Origin: Avibacterium volantium
GTDB lineage: Bacteria; Pseudomonadota; Gammaproteobacteria; Enterobacterales; Pasteurellaceae
Length of the DNA: 64,000 nt
Direction: 5' to 3'
Assembly (NCBI RefSeq): GCF_900635775.1
Contig: NZ_LR134167.1
Span: 1,087,001-1,151,000 of the forward strand
The notes beneath the pieces are model-generated. The model was not told the DNA's origin. It was given only the letters and a program-made list of their open reading frames with translations, and did not search any database. Within the stretch, counting starts at the first letter, position 1; every line of letters begins with the position of its first letter. Positions 49,584 to 58,062 of the stretch are shown in pieces. The translations under genes were made by a program, and so were the position numbers.

Positions 49584-50437
49584 AACACGCAATGAAATTA
49601 TTAAGTGCGGTGCTTTTTTGTGGCATTTTTTCTGCAACTACCGCATTGGCTAGCCCTGAATATTGGCAAAAAGTGAAACGCCCTATTACGGGCGAGCCAA
49701 CACCTGTTGGATCATACAGCAATGGCTGTATTATCGGCGCGCAACCTTTGCCTTTTAATGGCGAAGGTTACCAAGTGATCCGCACTAGCAAAAATCGCTA
49801 TTACGGACACCCAGATATGATTGCCTATTTGCAACGCTTAGGCAAAAAAGCCAAATCCGCTGGCATTCCAACAATGCTTATCGGCGATATTGCAATGCCG
49901 GGGGGCGGGCGCTTTTTAACGGGACACGCCAGCCACCAAATGGGCTTGGACGCAGATATTTGGCTACGTTTAGGGCGTTTATCCGATAAAGATGCACAAA
50001 ATCCAGCGGGAATGGGCTTGTTAGTGGTGGATCGCAAAGCGCAACGTGTTGATGATTCCGTATGGAATGAAAATCACGCCAATTTAATTCGTTTAGCGGC
50101 GCAAGATAAGCAAGTGGCGCGTATTTTCGTTAATCCAGCGATTAAATTGAAATTATGCCAAACGGTGCGTGGTGATCGCAGTTGGTTGCAGAAAATTCGT
50201 CCGTGGTTTGGACACGATTCCCATTTTCACGTTCGCTTAACTTGCCCGAAAGGCGCGACTTACTGCGAAAATCAAGCGCCCGTCCCTGCAGGCGAAGGCT
50301 GTGGCGAGGAGCTATATTCTTGGTTTAAACCAGCGAAACCTTCAACAGGAACAAGCAAACCCAAAGCGCGTCCACCTGAGCCATTTTTATGCCAGCAAGT
50401 AAGCCACGCGCCAAATCAAAGCGAATGGTTGGAATAA
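49580..50437 (+). CDS. mepA: penicillin-insensitive murein endopeptidase MepA
   Basis: A periplasmic zinc peptidase that cuts D-Ala-mDAP cross-links. The 285-residue precursor has a signal peptide ending near ALAS. The LAS-family zinc motifs are [14 protein letters not shown] and [12 protein letters not shown]. Six cysteines can form the expected disulfides (for example [26 protein letters not shown] and EGCGEE). An uptake signal is in the signal-peptide region. It is coupled to aroC by overlap. Confidence 0.95.
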   Translation: MKHAMKLLSAVLFCGIFSATTALASPEYWQKVKRPITGEPTPVGSYSNGCIIGAQPLPFNGEGYQVIRTSKNRYYGHPDMIAYLQRLGKKAKSAGIPTMLIGDIAMPGGGRFLTGHASHQMGLDADIWLRLGRLSDKDAQNPAGMGLLVVDRKAQRVDDSVWNENHANLIRLAAQDKQVARIFVNPAIKLKLCQTVRGDRSWLQKIRPWFGHDSHFHVRLTCPKGATYCENQAPVPAGEGCGEELYSWFKPAKPSTGTSKPKARPPEPFLCQQVSHAPNQSEWLE

Positions 50438-50490
50438 GCCTTAGAATAACAATTAGGGTAGCAGCATAAGAGCGAAAATAGGAGTGAAAA

Positions 50491-51255
50491 ATGGAAATCA
50501 GCCTAAATCTTATTGCGTTATTATTTTTAGTGGCATTTATTGCTGGATTTATTGACGCAATTGCCGGCGGCGGCGGTTTAATCACTATTCCTGCCTTATT
50601 GATGACAGGCGTTCCCCCTGCAATGGCATTAGGCACGAACAAACTGCAGGCCTGTGGCGGCTCATTTTCCGCGAGCTTTTATTTTTTACGCAAAAGAGCG
50701 GTGGATTTAAAAGAAATTTGGCTGCTTGTGCTAATGACCTTTATCGGCGCAGTGCTTGGCACGATCCTTATTCAGTTAGTGGATAGTGCGTTGATTAAAA
50801 AAGTCATTCCATTTTTAGTGCTAGCCATTGGTTTGTATTTTTTATTCACCCCAAATTTAGGCGATGAAGATCGGCACAAACGCATTTCTTACGCCACTTT
50901 TGCCTTTAGCGCAGGATTTGGCATTGGCTTTTATGATGGTTTCTTCGGGCCGGGAACAGGCTCATTACTAAGTTTAGCTTTTGTTACGTTGCTTGGTTTT
51001 AATCTTGCGAAAGCCACAGCTCACGCCAAAGTGTTAAATTTCACGTCAAATATTGCCGCACTTTTACTCTTTCTTATTGGCGGACAAATTTGGTGGGAAG
51101 CAGGGCTGGTAATGATGTTAGGACAAATTGTCGGCGCAAATTTAGGCGCGAAAATGGTGCTAAGCAAAGGCAAGCAGTTAATTCGCCCGATGGTGGTGAT
51201 AATGTCTTTTATTATGACTGCCAAAATGGCTTATGATCAAGGCTGGTTCGGTTAG
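50491..51255 (+). CDS. yfcA: TauE/SafE-family membrane transporter (YfcA-like)
   Basis: 254 residues with about eight hydrophobic segments. The TauE motifs are FIAGFIDAIAGGGGLITIPALL near the N-terminus and the repeat GIGFYDGFFGPGTGSLLSLAFV in the second half. Members are thought to export sulfonates or related anions; the substrate here is unknown. The order mepA-yfcA-lpxM is as I recall it from H. influenzae. Confidence 0.9.
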   Translation: MEISLNLIALLFLVAFIAGFIDAIAGGGGLITIPALLMTGVPPAMALGTNKLQACGGSFSASFYFLRKRAVDLKEIWLLVLMTFIGAVLGTILIQLVDSALIKKVIPFLVLAIGLYFLFTPNLGDEDRHKRISYATFAFSAGFGIGFYDGFFGPGTGSLLSLAFVTLLGFNLAKATAHAKVLNFTSNIAALLLFLIGGQIWWEAGLVMMLGQIVGANLGAKMVLSKGKQLIRPMVVIMSFIMTAKMAYDQGWFG

Positions 51256-51265
51256 TTGAGGTTTT

Positions 51266-52222
51266 ATGACACAACAAAATGATGATGTACGCTTAACCGC
51301 TCGCGTGGGCTATGAACCCAAATGGCAATGGGCGTTTTTATTGCCAAAATATTGGGGCGTTTGGCTTGGTATTTTTGCCTTGGTACTATTCGCCTTTGTG
51401 CCTTTTCGCTTAAGGGATAAGATCGCTGCGAAAATTGGCTTGCTTGTTGGACAAAAAGCAAAAAAACAACGTCATCGCGCAAGGGTAAATTTGCAATATT
51501 GTTTCCCTGATTGGACAGAGCAGCAGCGTGAAAAAGTAATCGATGAAATGTTTATCACCGTCAGCCAAGTGATGCTGGGCATTGGTGAAATTGCGTTACG
51601 TTCAAAAAAACATCTACAACAACGCAGCGAATTTATCGGTCTGGAATATATTCAGCAAGCCAAAGCGGCAGGGCATAACATTATTTTAATGGTGCCGCAC
51701 GGCTGGGCAATTGATGCCTCGGGGATCATTTTGCATACTTACGGAATGCCAATGACATCAATGTATAATCCCCACCGTAACCCATTGGTCGATTGGCTGT
51801 GGACGATGACACGCCAGCGTTTTGGCGGCAAAATGCACGCTCGACAAAATGGCATAAAACCTTTTCTTAATGCAGTAAAAAAAGGCGAAATGGGGTATTA
51901 TTTGCCTGATGAAGATTATGGCGAAGAATTAAGTGAATATGCGGATTTTTTTGCCACTTATAAAGCCACCTTGCCGGGCTTGAATAAAATGGCAAAATTG
52001 GCAAAAGCCGTGGTGATCCCCATGTTTCCGCGCTATAACGCAGAGCGTGGTAAATATGAAATGGAAATTCACCCACCAATGCCAATTAGCGAAGAGCCTG
52101 CACAAATGGCACGGGAAATGAACAAAGAAATTGAGCAATTTGTTACCCCAACGCCAGAGCAGTATGTGTGGATTTTGCGTTTATTAAAAACCCGAAAAGA
52201 TGGTGCGGATATTTATCGTTAA
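51266..52222 (+). CDS. lpxM: lipid A late acyltransferase (LpxM/MsbB)
   Basis: Adds the last secondary acyl chain to Kdo2-lipid A at the inner membrane. The 318 residues have one N-terminal membrane helix, the catalytic HX4D motif in MVPHGWAIDASG, and DEDYGEELSEYADFFATYKATLPGL followed by VVIPMFPRYN. LpxL/HtrB is a related enzyme. The match to the H. influenzae msbB neighbourhood favours LpxM. Confidence 0.92.
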   Translation: MTQQNDDVRLTARVGYEPKWQWAFLLPKYWGVWLGIFALVLFAFVPFRLRDKIAAKIGLLVGQKAKKQRHRARVNLQYCFPDWTEQQREKVIDEMFITVSQVMLGIGEIALRSKKHLQQRSEFIGLEYIQQAKAAGHNIILMVPHGWAIDASGIILHTYGMPMTSMYNPHRNPLVDWLWTMTRQRFGGKMHARQNGIKPFLNAVKKGEMGYYLPDEDYGEELSEYADFFATYKATLPGLNKMAKLAKAVVIPMFPRYNAERGKYEMEIHPPMPISEEPAQMAREMNKEIEQFVTPTPEQYVWILRLLKTRKDGADIYR

Positions 52223-52303
52223 ATTTAATAATCTGTGGTAATATGCGTGCCGCTCTTTTTTATGCAAAACGGTCGAAAATTTGACCGCACTTTAGGTAAT
52301 AAA

Positions 52304-52846
52304 ATGAACAAACAATTAGAACTGATTAAATCATCGATCAAATCCATTCCAAACTACCCGAAAGAAGGCATTATCTTTCGTGATATTACAAGCCTTGTGG
52401 AAACCCCAGCGGCGTTCAAGGCGACCATTGATTTAATCGTGGCACAATACAAAGACAAAGGCATCACCAAAGTTATCGGCACAGAAAGCCGTGGCTTTAT
52501 TTTTGGTGCGCCAGTGGCATTAGCCTTAGATATTCCTTTTGTATTAGTGCGTAAACCGGGGAAATTGCCGCGTGAAACCATTGCGCAATCCTATCAGTTA
52601 GAATATGGGCAAGACACCTTAGAAATTCACACAGATTCTATTCAATCAGGCGATAACGTATTGATTATTGACGATTTATTGGCTACAGGTGGCACAGTTG
52701 AAGCCACTGTGAAGTTGGTTGAACGTCTTGGTGGTGAAGTGAAAAATGCCGCGTTCGTGATTAATTTGCCAGAACTTGGCGGCAAACAACGCTTACGCAA
52801 TTTAGGGGTAACCCCGTTCTCATTAGTGAATTTTGAAGGCCACTAA
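52304..52846 (+). CDS. apt: adenine phosphoribosyltransferase
   Basis: Salvages adenine to AMP using PRPP. The 180 residues begin [20 protein letters not shown]. They carry [14 protein letters not shown], the adenine-site region [14 protein letters not shown] and the PRPP loop [17 protein letters not shown] placed the start at 52304; upstream codons overlap an uptake signal and do not resemble Apt. It lies 21 bp ahead of dnaX and is probably cotranscribed with it. Confidence 0.97.
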   Translation: MNKQLELIKSSIKSIPNYPKEGIIFRDITSLVETPAAFKATIDLIVAQYKDKGITKVIGTESRGFIFGAPVALALDIPFVLVRKPGKLPRETIAQSYQLEYGQDTLEIHTDSIQSGDNVLIIDDLLATGGTVEATVKLVERLGGEVKNAAFVINLPELGGKQRLRNLGVTPFSLVNFEGH

Positions 52847-52867
52847 TTTATCCTAAGCGAGCAAGGA

Positions 52868-55051
52868 ATGAGTTATCAAGTTTTAGCAAGAAAATGGCGA
52901 CCGCAAAAGTTCTCCGATGTGGTAGGGCAGAAACCTGTTCTTACCGCGCTTGCTAACGGATTAAATGAAAATCGACTGCACCACGCCTATCTTTTTTCCG
53001 GTACGCGTGGCGTGGGGAAAACTTCTATTGCTCGTTTATTTGCGAAAGGGCTAAACTGTGTTGAAGGCGTAACGGCCAATCCTTGTGGCGTTTGCGAACA
53101 TTGTAAAGCCATTGAAGAAGGGCGCTTTATCGATCTCATTGAAATTGACGCTGCTTCACGCACCAAGGTGGAGGATACCCGTGAATTACTCGACAATGTG
53201 CAATACAAACCCGTGCAAGGGCGTTACAAAGTCTATTTGATTGACGAAGTGCATATGCTCTCTCGCCATTCTTTCAATGCCTTGCTGAAAACCCTTGAAG
53301 AACCGCCTGAATATGTAAAATTCCTGCTGGCAACCACTGATCCACAGAAATTGCCGATTACCATTTTATCTCGCTGTATTCAATTTCATCTGAAAGCACT
53401 CGATCAGCAACAAATCGCCGATCATTTGTCCTTTATTCTGCAGCAAGAAAAGATCCCCTTTGAACCCCTTGCCATTGAAAAATTAGCTAAAGCCGCACAA
53501 GGCAGTATCCGTGATAGCTTAAGTTTAACCGATCAAGCCATTGCAATGAGCAACGGCAATATTACCCTTGATGCGGTAAATACAATGCTCGGCTTGCTTG
53601 ATGACAGCCAGCCTATTGATATTTTGTACGCGTTACAGCAGGGCAATGGTGAAGCCTTAATGAAAGCCATTCAAGCGGTGGCGGAAAAAGGCAGCGATTG
53701 GAATGAACTGCTAAAAGCGGTGGCCGAAAATCTGCATAAAATTGCAATGTGTCAATTATTACCACAAGCGCAAATTAGTGATGAAAGCCATATCGGCTTT
53801 TTGGCGAAACATCTTCCACCAGAAGATGTGCAATTTTTCTATCAGATTATTTTAAACGGACAAAAAGAGCTTGCCTTCGCACCAAATCAGCGAATGGGTG
53901 TGGAAATGATTTTATTGCGTGCTTTAGCTTTCCACCCTAAATTAATCCAAGCAGCTCCTGCTATGCAGCCAGTGGAACAAGTGAATGAGCGCAATCATAC
54001 TGCGCAAAGTGCGGTGCAGAATTCGGCAAAATTAGTGGAGATGCCTGTTGTATCACAACAGATCAAAGCAAATTCACCTTCGCAGCCCCAAACAACGCCC
54101 TCTGCTAGACAGCCAGTTCGTTCCACACAAAGCCATTCATCTTCGCCAGTAAGCGATTCTACTTTTGACGTGCTTGATGCGCTAGATCAGCTTTCTAAGC
54201 CTACAGCGAGCGAAAAAAAAAACACTAACGCCAATAACGCAAAGTTAGTTTCAGAGTCAGCGGTTTCCCATTCGCAAGAGATCAGCTTGCCTGTGGTAGA
54301 GCGCAAATTTACTCAGCAAAAGAATACGGCACGAGCTACTCATCAGGTTTCTCAGCCGTCTGTTTCTCAATCCTCTATTTCTCAGCCGTCTGTTTCTCAA
54401 TCACCTATTTCTCAGCCGCCATCTCAATCAGCGGCAACGATTCCGCCAATGAGTGAGCCTGTGGGTGAAAGTGCGGTGCAAAATTCGTCAGATTTTTCTG
54501 CTGATCTTGATCAGGAAGAAGATCTCAATTTGCCCGAAAACTACCGCTGGAATTGGAGTAATCCAGCAATGGCACAAGAGCAGGATACCGCCAGCCCGTC
54601 AGAAATCCGCAAAGCCATTTTGGAAAACACCACACCAGAATTAAAAGAAAAAGTGCTCACAATGGCAAAAGAACAGGACAAATGGACGGAAATTATTGAG
54701 CAACTAGATATTTCGGGCTTGGCAAAGCAAATGGCAATGAATTGCGTGATTTTAAGCCAAGATGAAAAGCAAATTCGTTTAGGCTTGCGTCAAGATAAAT
54801 TGCATCTCAACAATGAAAAACTGCGTATTCAATTACAAAATGCCCTCAGCCAATTTTATCAGCAAGATATGGCTGTTTCTGTGGATGTGAATACCGATTT
54901 TCAGCAACTCATACCAATGGATTATCGCAAACAAATCTACCAAGAGCTAAGCGATCAAGCACGAGAAAATTTACAAGCAGATGAACGTTTGCAACGCTTT
55001 TGTGAAGAATTTGGTGGTGTATTAGAGCTTGATAGTGTTCGACCAGTTTAA
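52868..55051 (+). CDS. dnaX: DNA polymerase III subunit tau (and gamma by slippage)
   Basis: Clamp-loader ATPase. The 727 residues of tau have an AAA+ module with P-loop FSGTRGVGKTSIARLFAKG and Walker B LIDEVHML. The zinc site includes CVEGVTANPCGVCEHC, and the sensor region is FLLATTDPQKLPITILSRC. Domain III follows. A Ser/Gln/Pro-rich linker (about residues 365-560) leads to the C-terminal polymerase-binding domain (EQDKWTEIIEQLDISGLAKQ). A run of ten A residues near codon 450 would allow a -1 shift giving a gamma-like product of about 453 residues (next features). E. coli gamma and tau are 431 and 643 residues. Confidence 0.97.
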   Translation: MSYQVLARKWRPQKFSDVVGQKPVLTALANGLNENRLHHAYLFSGTRGVGKTSIARLFAKGLNCVEGVTANPCGVCEHCKAIEEGRFIDLIEIDAASRTKVEDTRELLDNVQYKPVQGRYKVYLIDEVHMLSRHSFNALLKTLEEPPEYVKFLLATTDPQKLPITILSRCIQFHLKALDQQQIADHLSFILQQEKIPFEPLAIEKLAKAAQGSIRDSLSLTDQAIAMSNGNITLDAVNTMLGLLDDSQPIDILYALQQGNGEALMKAIQAVAEKGSDWNELLKAVAENLHKIAMCQLLPQAQISDESHIGFLAKHLPPEDVQFFYQIILNGQKELAFAPNQRMGVEMILLRALAFHPKLIQAAPAMQPVEQVNERNHTAQSAVQNSAKLVEMPVVSQQIKANSPSQPQTTPSARQPVRSTQSHSSSPVSDSTFDVLDALDQLSKPTASEKKNTNANNAKLVSESAVSHSQEISLPVVERKFTQQKNTARATHQVSQPSVSQSSISQPSVSQSPISQPPSQSAATIPPMSEPVGESAVQNSSDFSADLDQEEDLNLPENYRWNWSNPAMAQEQDTASPSEIRKAILENTTPELKEKVLTMAKEQDKWTEIIEQLDISGLAKQMAMNCVILSQDEKQIRLGLRQDKLHLNNEKLRIQLQNALSQFYQQDMAVSVDVNTDFQQLIPMDYRKQIYQELSDQARENLQADERLQRFCEEFGGVLELDSVRPV
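54213..54228 (+). other. dnaX: predicted dnaX slippage site producing gamma
   Basis: Ten As (54213-54222) followed by C give, in the reading frame, GAA AAA AAA AAC. This contains the heptamers A AAA AAA and A AAA AAC in the right phase. After a -1 shift the frame reads AAA CAC TAA, so it stops within two codons, as at the E. coli site. ACTAAC (54224) and GTTAGT (54244) could form a short stem just after it. There is no clear Shine-Dalgarno-like stimulator upstream. Transcriptional slippage on the A-run is an alternative with the same outcome. Confidence 0.65.
54351..54430 (+). repeat. in-frame 30-bp tandem repeats in the dnaX linker
   Basis: Two nearly identical 30-bp units (54351-54380, 54381-54410) and a partial third (to 54430) encode SQPSVSQSSI-like decapeptides. 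They lie in the tau-only linker, between the predicted gamma stop and the polymerase-binding domain. Copy number could vary without breaking the frame. Confidence 0.85.
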
Positions 55052-55175
55052 GCATTTGAAACGCATTTTATGCCTAAAAATAAAGTGCGGTATAAAATTC
55101 TGATATTTTTTATCGTTTAATAAATCATCACCTTATTTTTTATATTTACTCTCCTAAATACTCATAAATAAGTAT

Positions 55176-55201
55176 AAAGATCCAATTCGATGATCTTTTT
55201 T
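55176..55201 (+). terminator. terminator after apt-dnaX
   Basis: AAAGATC and GATCTTT form a 7-bp stem with a 9-nt loop ending in a T-run, about 125 bp after the dnaX stop. The rest of the 271-bp gap before cstA holds one uptake signal (near 55083) and the CRP-like site. Confidence 0.7.
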
Positions 55202-55221
55202 CTCAATCCCTGCATAAAAAC

Positions 55222-55237
55222 TGTGCGGAAGATCACA
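55222..55237 (+). promoter_or_regulatory. CRP-like site upstream of the CstA-type carrier
   Basis: TGTGCGGAAGATCACA matches TGTGA-N6-TCACA at 9 of 10 positions. It lies 86 bp upstream of the chosen start. Control by CRP-cAMP would suit a carbon-starvation gene. Confidence 0.65.
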
Positions 55238-55322
55238 TAAACTGCAACAATATATTTACACCAGATTTACTCTTGTTAAACTTGCGCACGAAATTTTATG
55301 TTTAATTTTTATGAGGTTCTTT

Positions 55323-56810
55323 ATGTTATGGTTTCTCTCCTGCGTAGCCTTACTTTTGTTGGGCTACTTTTTGTATGGTTCTGTGGTTGAACGTGTTTTT
55401 AAGATTAATCCAAACCGTGCAACACCTGCTCACACAATGGCAGACGGCGTGGATTATGTGCCGATGTCTAAAAAGAAAATCTGGCTTATTCAGTTATTAA
55501 ATATTGCAGGAACAGGCCCGATTTTTGGTCCAATCCTTGGGGCGTTGTACGGACCTGTTGCAATGTTATGGATTGTGTTTGGTTGCATTTTTGCTGGAGC
55601 GGTACACGATTATTTCTGCGGAATGTTGAGTGTTCGCAATGGCGGTCAATCTGTGCCTAACCTCGCAGGGAAATATTTAGGCGCACCTGTTAAGCATTTT
55701 ATGAATGCGCTCGCCCTCGTATTATTAATTCTTGTTGGGGTCGTATTCGTTATTTCACCAGCTAGCTTATTAACCAACCTAACGGTGGATAATGTGGGTG
55801 AAATGTTTAACTTAGAGATGAAAAGCACCTTATTAGTTTGGACGGCAATCATCTTTGGTTATTACATCATTGCAACCTTAGTACCTGTGGATAAAATTAT
55901 TGGTCGTATTTACCCACTGTTCGGGGCGCTATTGCTATTTATGTCTTTCGGAATGTTATTTGCCTTATTGTTTGAAGATAAAGCCTTATTCCACACAGTT
56001 GGTGAGATGAGCTTTTCGAAATTCTTTGAAAATATGCATCCAAAAGATTTACCAATTTGGCCGTTAATTTTCGTGACTATTGCCTGTGGTGCGGTTTCTG
56101 GTTTCCACGCAACACAATCTCCATTAATGGCGCGTTGCATGGAAAACGAAACAGAAGGTCGTTTTGTTTTCTATGGTGCGATGATTGGTGAAGGCGTGAT
56201 TGCTTTAATTTGGTGTATGGTAGGCTTAACTTTCTACGATAGCCCAGCATTAATGAATGATGCGATCACAGCTGGTACGCCTTCAAAAGTGGTGTATGAT
56301 TCAGCAACCCATATGCTTGGCTATTTTGGTGGTATCTTAGCGGTTCTTGGTGTGGTGATCTTACCAATCACCTCTGAGGATACGTCATTCCGTGCTGCAC
56401 GTTTGATTATTGCTGAATTCTTCAAAATCGATCAACGTAGCTTAGTAAAACGTTTAATGATCGCAATTCCATTATTCGTGTTAGGTTTCATTATTTCTAA
56501 ACTTGATTTCCAAGTGATCTGGCGTTATTTCGGCTGGGCAAACCAAACTACCGCAATGGTAATGTTATGGACAGCCGCCGCTTATTTATACCGTTATCAT
56601 AAATTCCACTGGATTTGTACTATTCCAGCAATCTTTATGACAATGGTATCAGCCACTTTCCTTGCTTACGCGAAAATCGGTTTAGGCTTAAGCTACGATG
56701 TATCTGTTTGGGTTGGCACGGGTTTAACAGTATTAGCAGTGATTTGTTTCTTTACCTTGCTAAAACCAATTTCCAACGGTGATCCTGATTCTGAAACCGT
56801 GAAAAGCTAA
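55323..56810 (+). CDS. CstA-family carbon starvation / pyruvate or peptide carrier
   Basis: A 495-residue membrane protein of the CstA family, with many hydrophobic helices. Landmarks are the LLNIAGTGPIFGPILGALYGP signature split as seen, GCIFAGAVHDYFCGMLSVRNGG, HATQSPLMARCMENE and VVILPITSEDTSFRAARLI. E. coli CstA and BtsT are about 700 residues, so this is the short family form common in Pasteurellaceae. The ATG at 55323 has GAGG at good spacing; an ATG 12 bp earlier lies over that ribosome site. Substrate (pyruvate or peptides) is not determined by sequence. Confidence 0.9.
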   Translation: MLWFLSCVALLLLGYFLYGSVVERVFKINPNRATPAHTMADGVDYVPMSKKKIWLIQLLNIAGTGPIFGPILGALYGPVAMLWIVFGCIFAGAVHDYFCGMLSVRNGGQSVPNLAGKYLGAPVKHFMNALALVLLILVGVVFVISPASLLTNLTVDNVGEMFNLEMKSTLLVWTAIIFGYYIIATLVPVDKIIGRIYPLFGALLLFMSFGMLFALLFEDKALFHTVGEMSFSKFFENMHPKDLPIWPLIFVTIACGAVSGFHATQSPLMARCMENETEGRFVFYGAMIGEGVIALIWCMVGLTFYDSPALMNDAITAGTPSKVVYDSATHMLGYFGGILAVLGVVILPITSEDTSFRAARLIIAEFFKIDQRSLVKRLMIAIPLFVLGFIISKLDFQVIWRYFGWANQTTAMVMLWTAAAYLYRYHKFHWICTIPAIFMTMVSATFLAYAKIGLGLSYDVSVWVGTGLTVLAVICFFTLLKPISNGDPDSETVKS

Positions 56811-56827
56811 AAAATTCACAAAATCCA

Positions 56828-56858
56828 CCCGCACTTGGGAAACCAGTGCGGGTTTTTT
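56828..56858 (+). terminator. terminator after the CstA-type gene
   Basis: CCCGCACT and AGTGCGGG form an 8-bp GC-rich stem with a 9-nt loop and six Ts. It resembles a diverged uptake-signal pair. Confidence 0.92.
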
Positions 56859-56906
56859 ATTGCTAATTTTATATAAGTTATATTAATTTCCCTATGGTCT
56901 GAAAAG

Positions 56907-56928
56907 AATGTCATTTTTAAATGACATT
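56907..56928. promoter_or_regulatory. perfect 22-bp palindrome at an orphan ORF start
   Basis: AATGTCATTT and AAATGACATT are perfect inverted copies around TT. They begin one base before the ATG of the small ORF. The symmetry is operator-like, but I do not recognise a regulator for it. Confidence 0.55.
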
Positions 56929-57066
56929 ATGCACGGTATGAAATCAAGCCCAGAATTTGAGAAATTACTCACAGGAGAAGCAGCGAGAGCGGTGATTGCC
57001 ACAGCGGATGCTTGTACAAAATCTCGTTATGAAAATCGTAAGGTGGAAGTGCGAGAAGTTATGTAG
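56908..57066 (+). CDS. small orphan ORF of unknown function (52 codons), possibly a gene remnant
   Basis: Encodes MSFLNDIMHGMKSSPEFEKL and a further 32 residues including GEAARAVIATADACTKSRYE and a charged end. The composition looks protein-like. The Ser-Pro-Glu-Phe...Ala-Arg-Ala pattern weakly recalls N-terminal parts of phage minor tail proteins, but this is not a firm match. There is no strong ribosome site. It lies between a CstA-type gene and an iron operon, followed by a palindromic terminator. It could be a fragment left by a deleted element or not a gene at all. Confidence 0.35.
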   Translation: MSFLNDIMHGMKSSPEFEKLLTGEAARAVIATADACTKSRYENRKVEVREVM

Positions 57067-57076
57067 AGAGATAAAT

Positions 57077-57100
57077 ATTTCCCCCTTTTAAGGGGGAAAT
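57077..57100. terminator. perfect palindrome between the orphan ORF and the siderophore operon
   Basis: ATTTCCCCCTT and AAGGGGGAAAT with a 2-nt centre make a strong stem. T-rich sequence lies on both sides, so it could end transcription from either direction. Confidence 0.7.
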
Positions 57101-57133
57101 TTATATAGTGCTGTTTGTTATAAGAAAAATCCC

Positions 57134-58048
57134 TTATTTTTCCACCGCACTTTTTACTTCATCAATCATAATTCCTATACTTTCCAGCCCGCCGAAAGTT
57201 AAGTACCAATTTGCGGCGTTTAAGTAAACAATGTAGTTATTTTTATAGGCTTGGGTTTGCTGGATAATGGCGTTGTCTAACACAGTTTTTGCGTTGTTGG
57301 CTTTATCGGTAATGGCTGCGGTGCGATCGACAACCAACAAATAATCTGGATTTTTCTCTAGCACATATTCAAAACCAATGCTCATTCCGTGCGTGGAAGA
57401 TTTGATGTTTTTATCAATTGGAGTGAAGCCAAATCCACTGTACACAATGCCGTAGCGTGAGTTTTCGCCAAAGGCACTCATACGGCTTTCATTGACTAAA
57501 GCGAGTAGGGCGGTTTTGCCTTTGGTTTTCTCGGCAAGAGCTTTCATTTGCTTGTCTAGCTGTGCCAGTTTTTCATCGGCCAATTGTTGTTTATCAAAAA
57601 TTTGTCCAAAGGCGTGGATATTTTGTTGGAAACTTGGATAGAAATTGGCGTAATCCACTTTCACGAAAAACACGGGGGCAATTTCTTTTAAACGATCCAA
57701 CACTTTTTCTTGGCGGCCTGTGGCGATGATCAGATCTGGGTGAAGATCATTGATTTTTTCAAAGGCAGGTTCTGGTGGCACGCCAACGCTTGGATAATTT
57801 TCTTTGCTAAACTCGCTCAAATAGTCAGGCACTTTTCCTGCGTTGCTAATGCCGACAATGCTGTTTTTCGCCCCTAACGCACGAATGGTATCCACCGCAG
57901 AAAAATCAAGCACCACCACACGCTTAGGGTTTTGTGGCACAACTTGTTTGCCCGCGGCGTTTTCTACTGTGATGTCCGCTGCATTGGCGCTGGCAACACC
58001 GAGTAAAGCACAAAGGCTAAGGGCAAGGGTTGATAAGGTTTTTTTCAT
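57134..58048 (-). CDS. catecholate siderophore-binding periplasmic protein (CeuE/VctP-like)
   Basis: A 304-residue class-III periplasmic binding protein with a cleavable signal peptide ending near ASANA, no lipobox. KRVVVLDFSAVDTIRALGAK and HPDLIIATGRQEKVLDRLKEI are family segments. H220 (KSSTHGMSIGFEYVLEKNPD) and Y282 (AANWYLTFGGLES) sit in the contexts of the two residues that coordinate iron in Campylobacter CeuE, as I recall them. That favours ferric catecholate or linear-catechol ligands. It is last in a four-gene importer operon and carries an uptake signal at its 3' end. Confidence 0.9.
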   Translation of the reverse strand: MKKTLSTLALSLCALLGVASANAADITVENAAGKQVVPQNPKRVVVLDFSAVDTIRALGAKNSIVGISNAGKVPDYLSEFSKENYPSVGVPPEPAFEKINDLHPDLIIATGRQEKVLDRLKEIAPVFFVKVDYANFYPSFQQNIHAFGQIFDKQQLADEKLAQLDKQMKALAEKTKGKTALLALVNESRMSAFGENSRYGIVYSGFGFTPIDKNIKSSTHGMSIGFEYVLEKNPDYLLVVDRTAAITDKANNAKTVLDNAIIQQTQAYKNNYIVYLNAANWYLTFGGLESIGIMIDEVKSAVEK

Positions 58049-58062
58049 AGCATACTCCTGTA

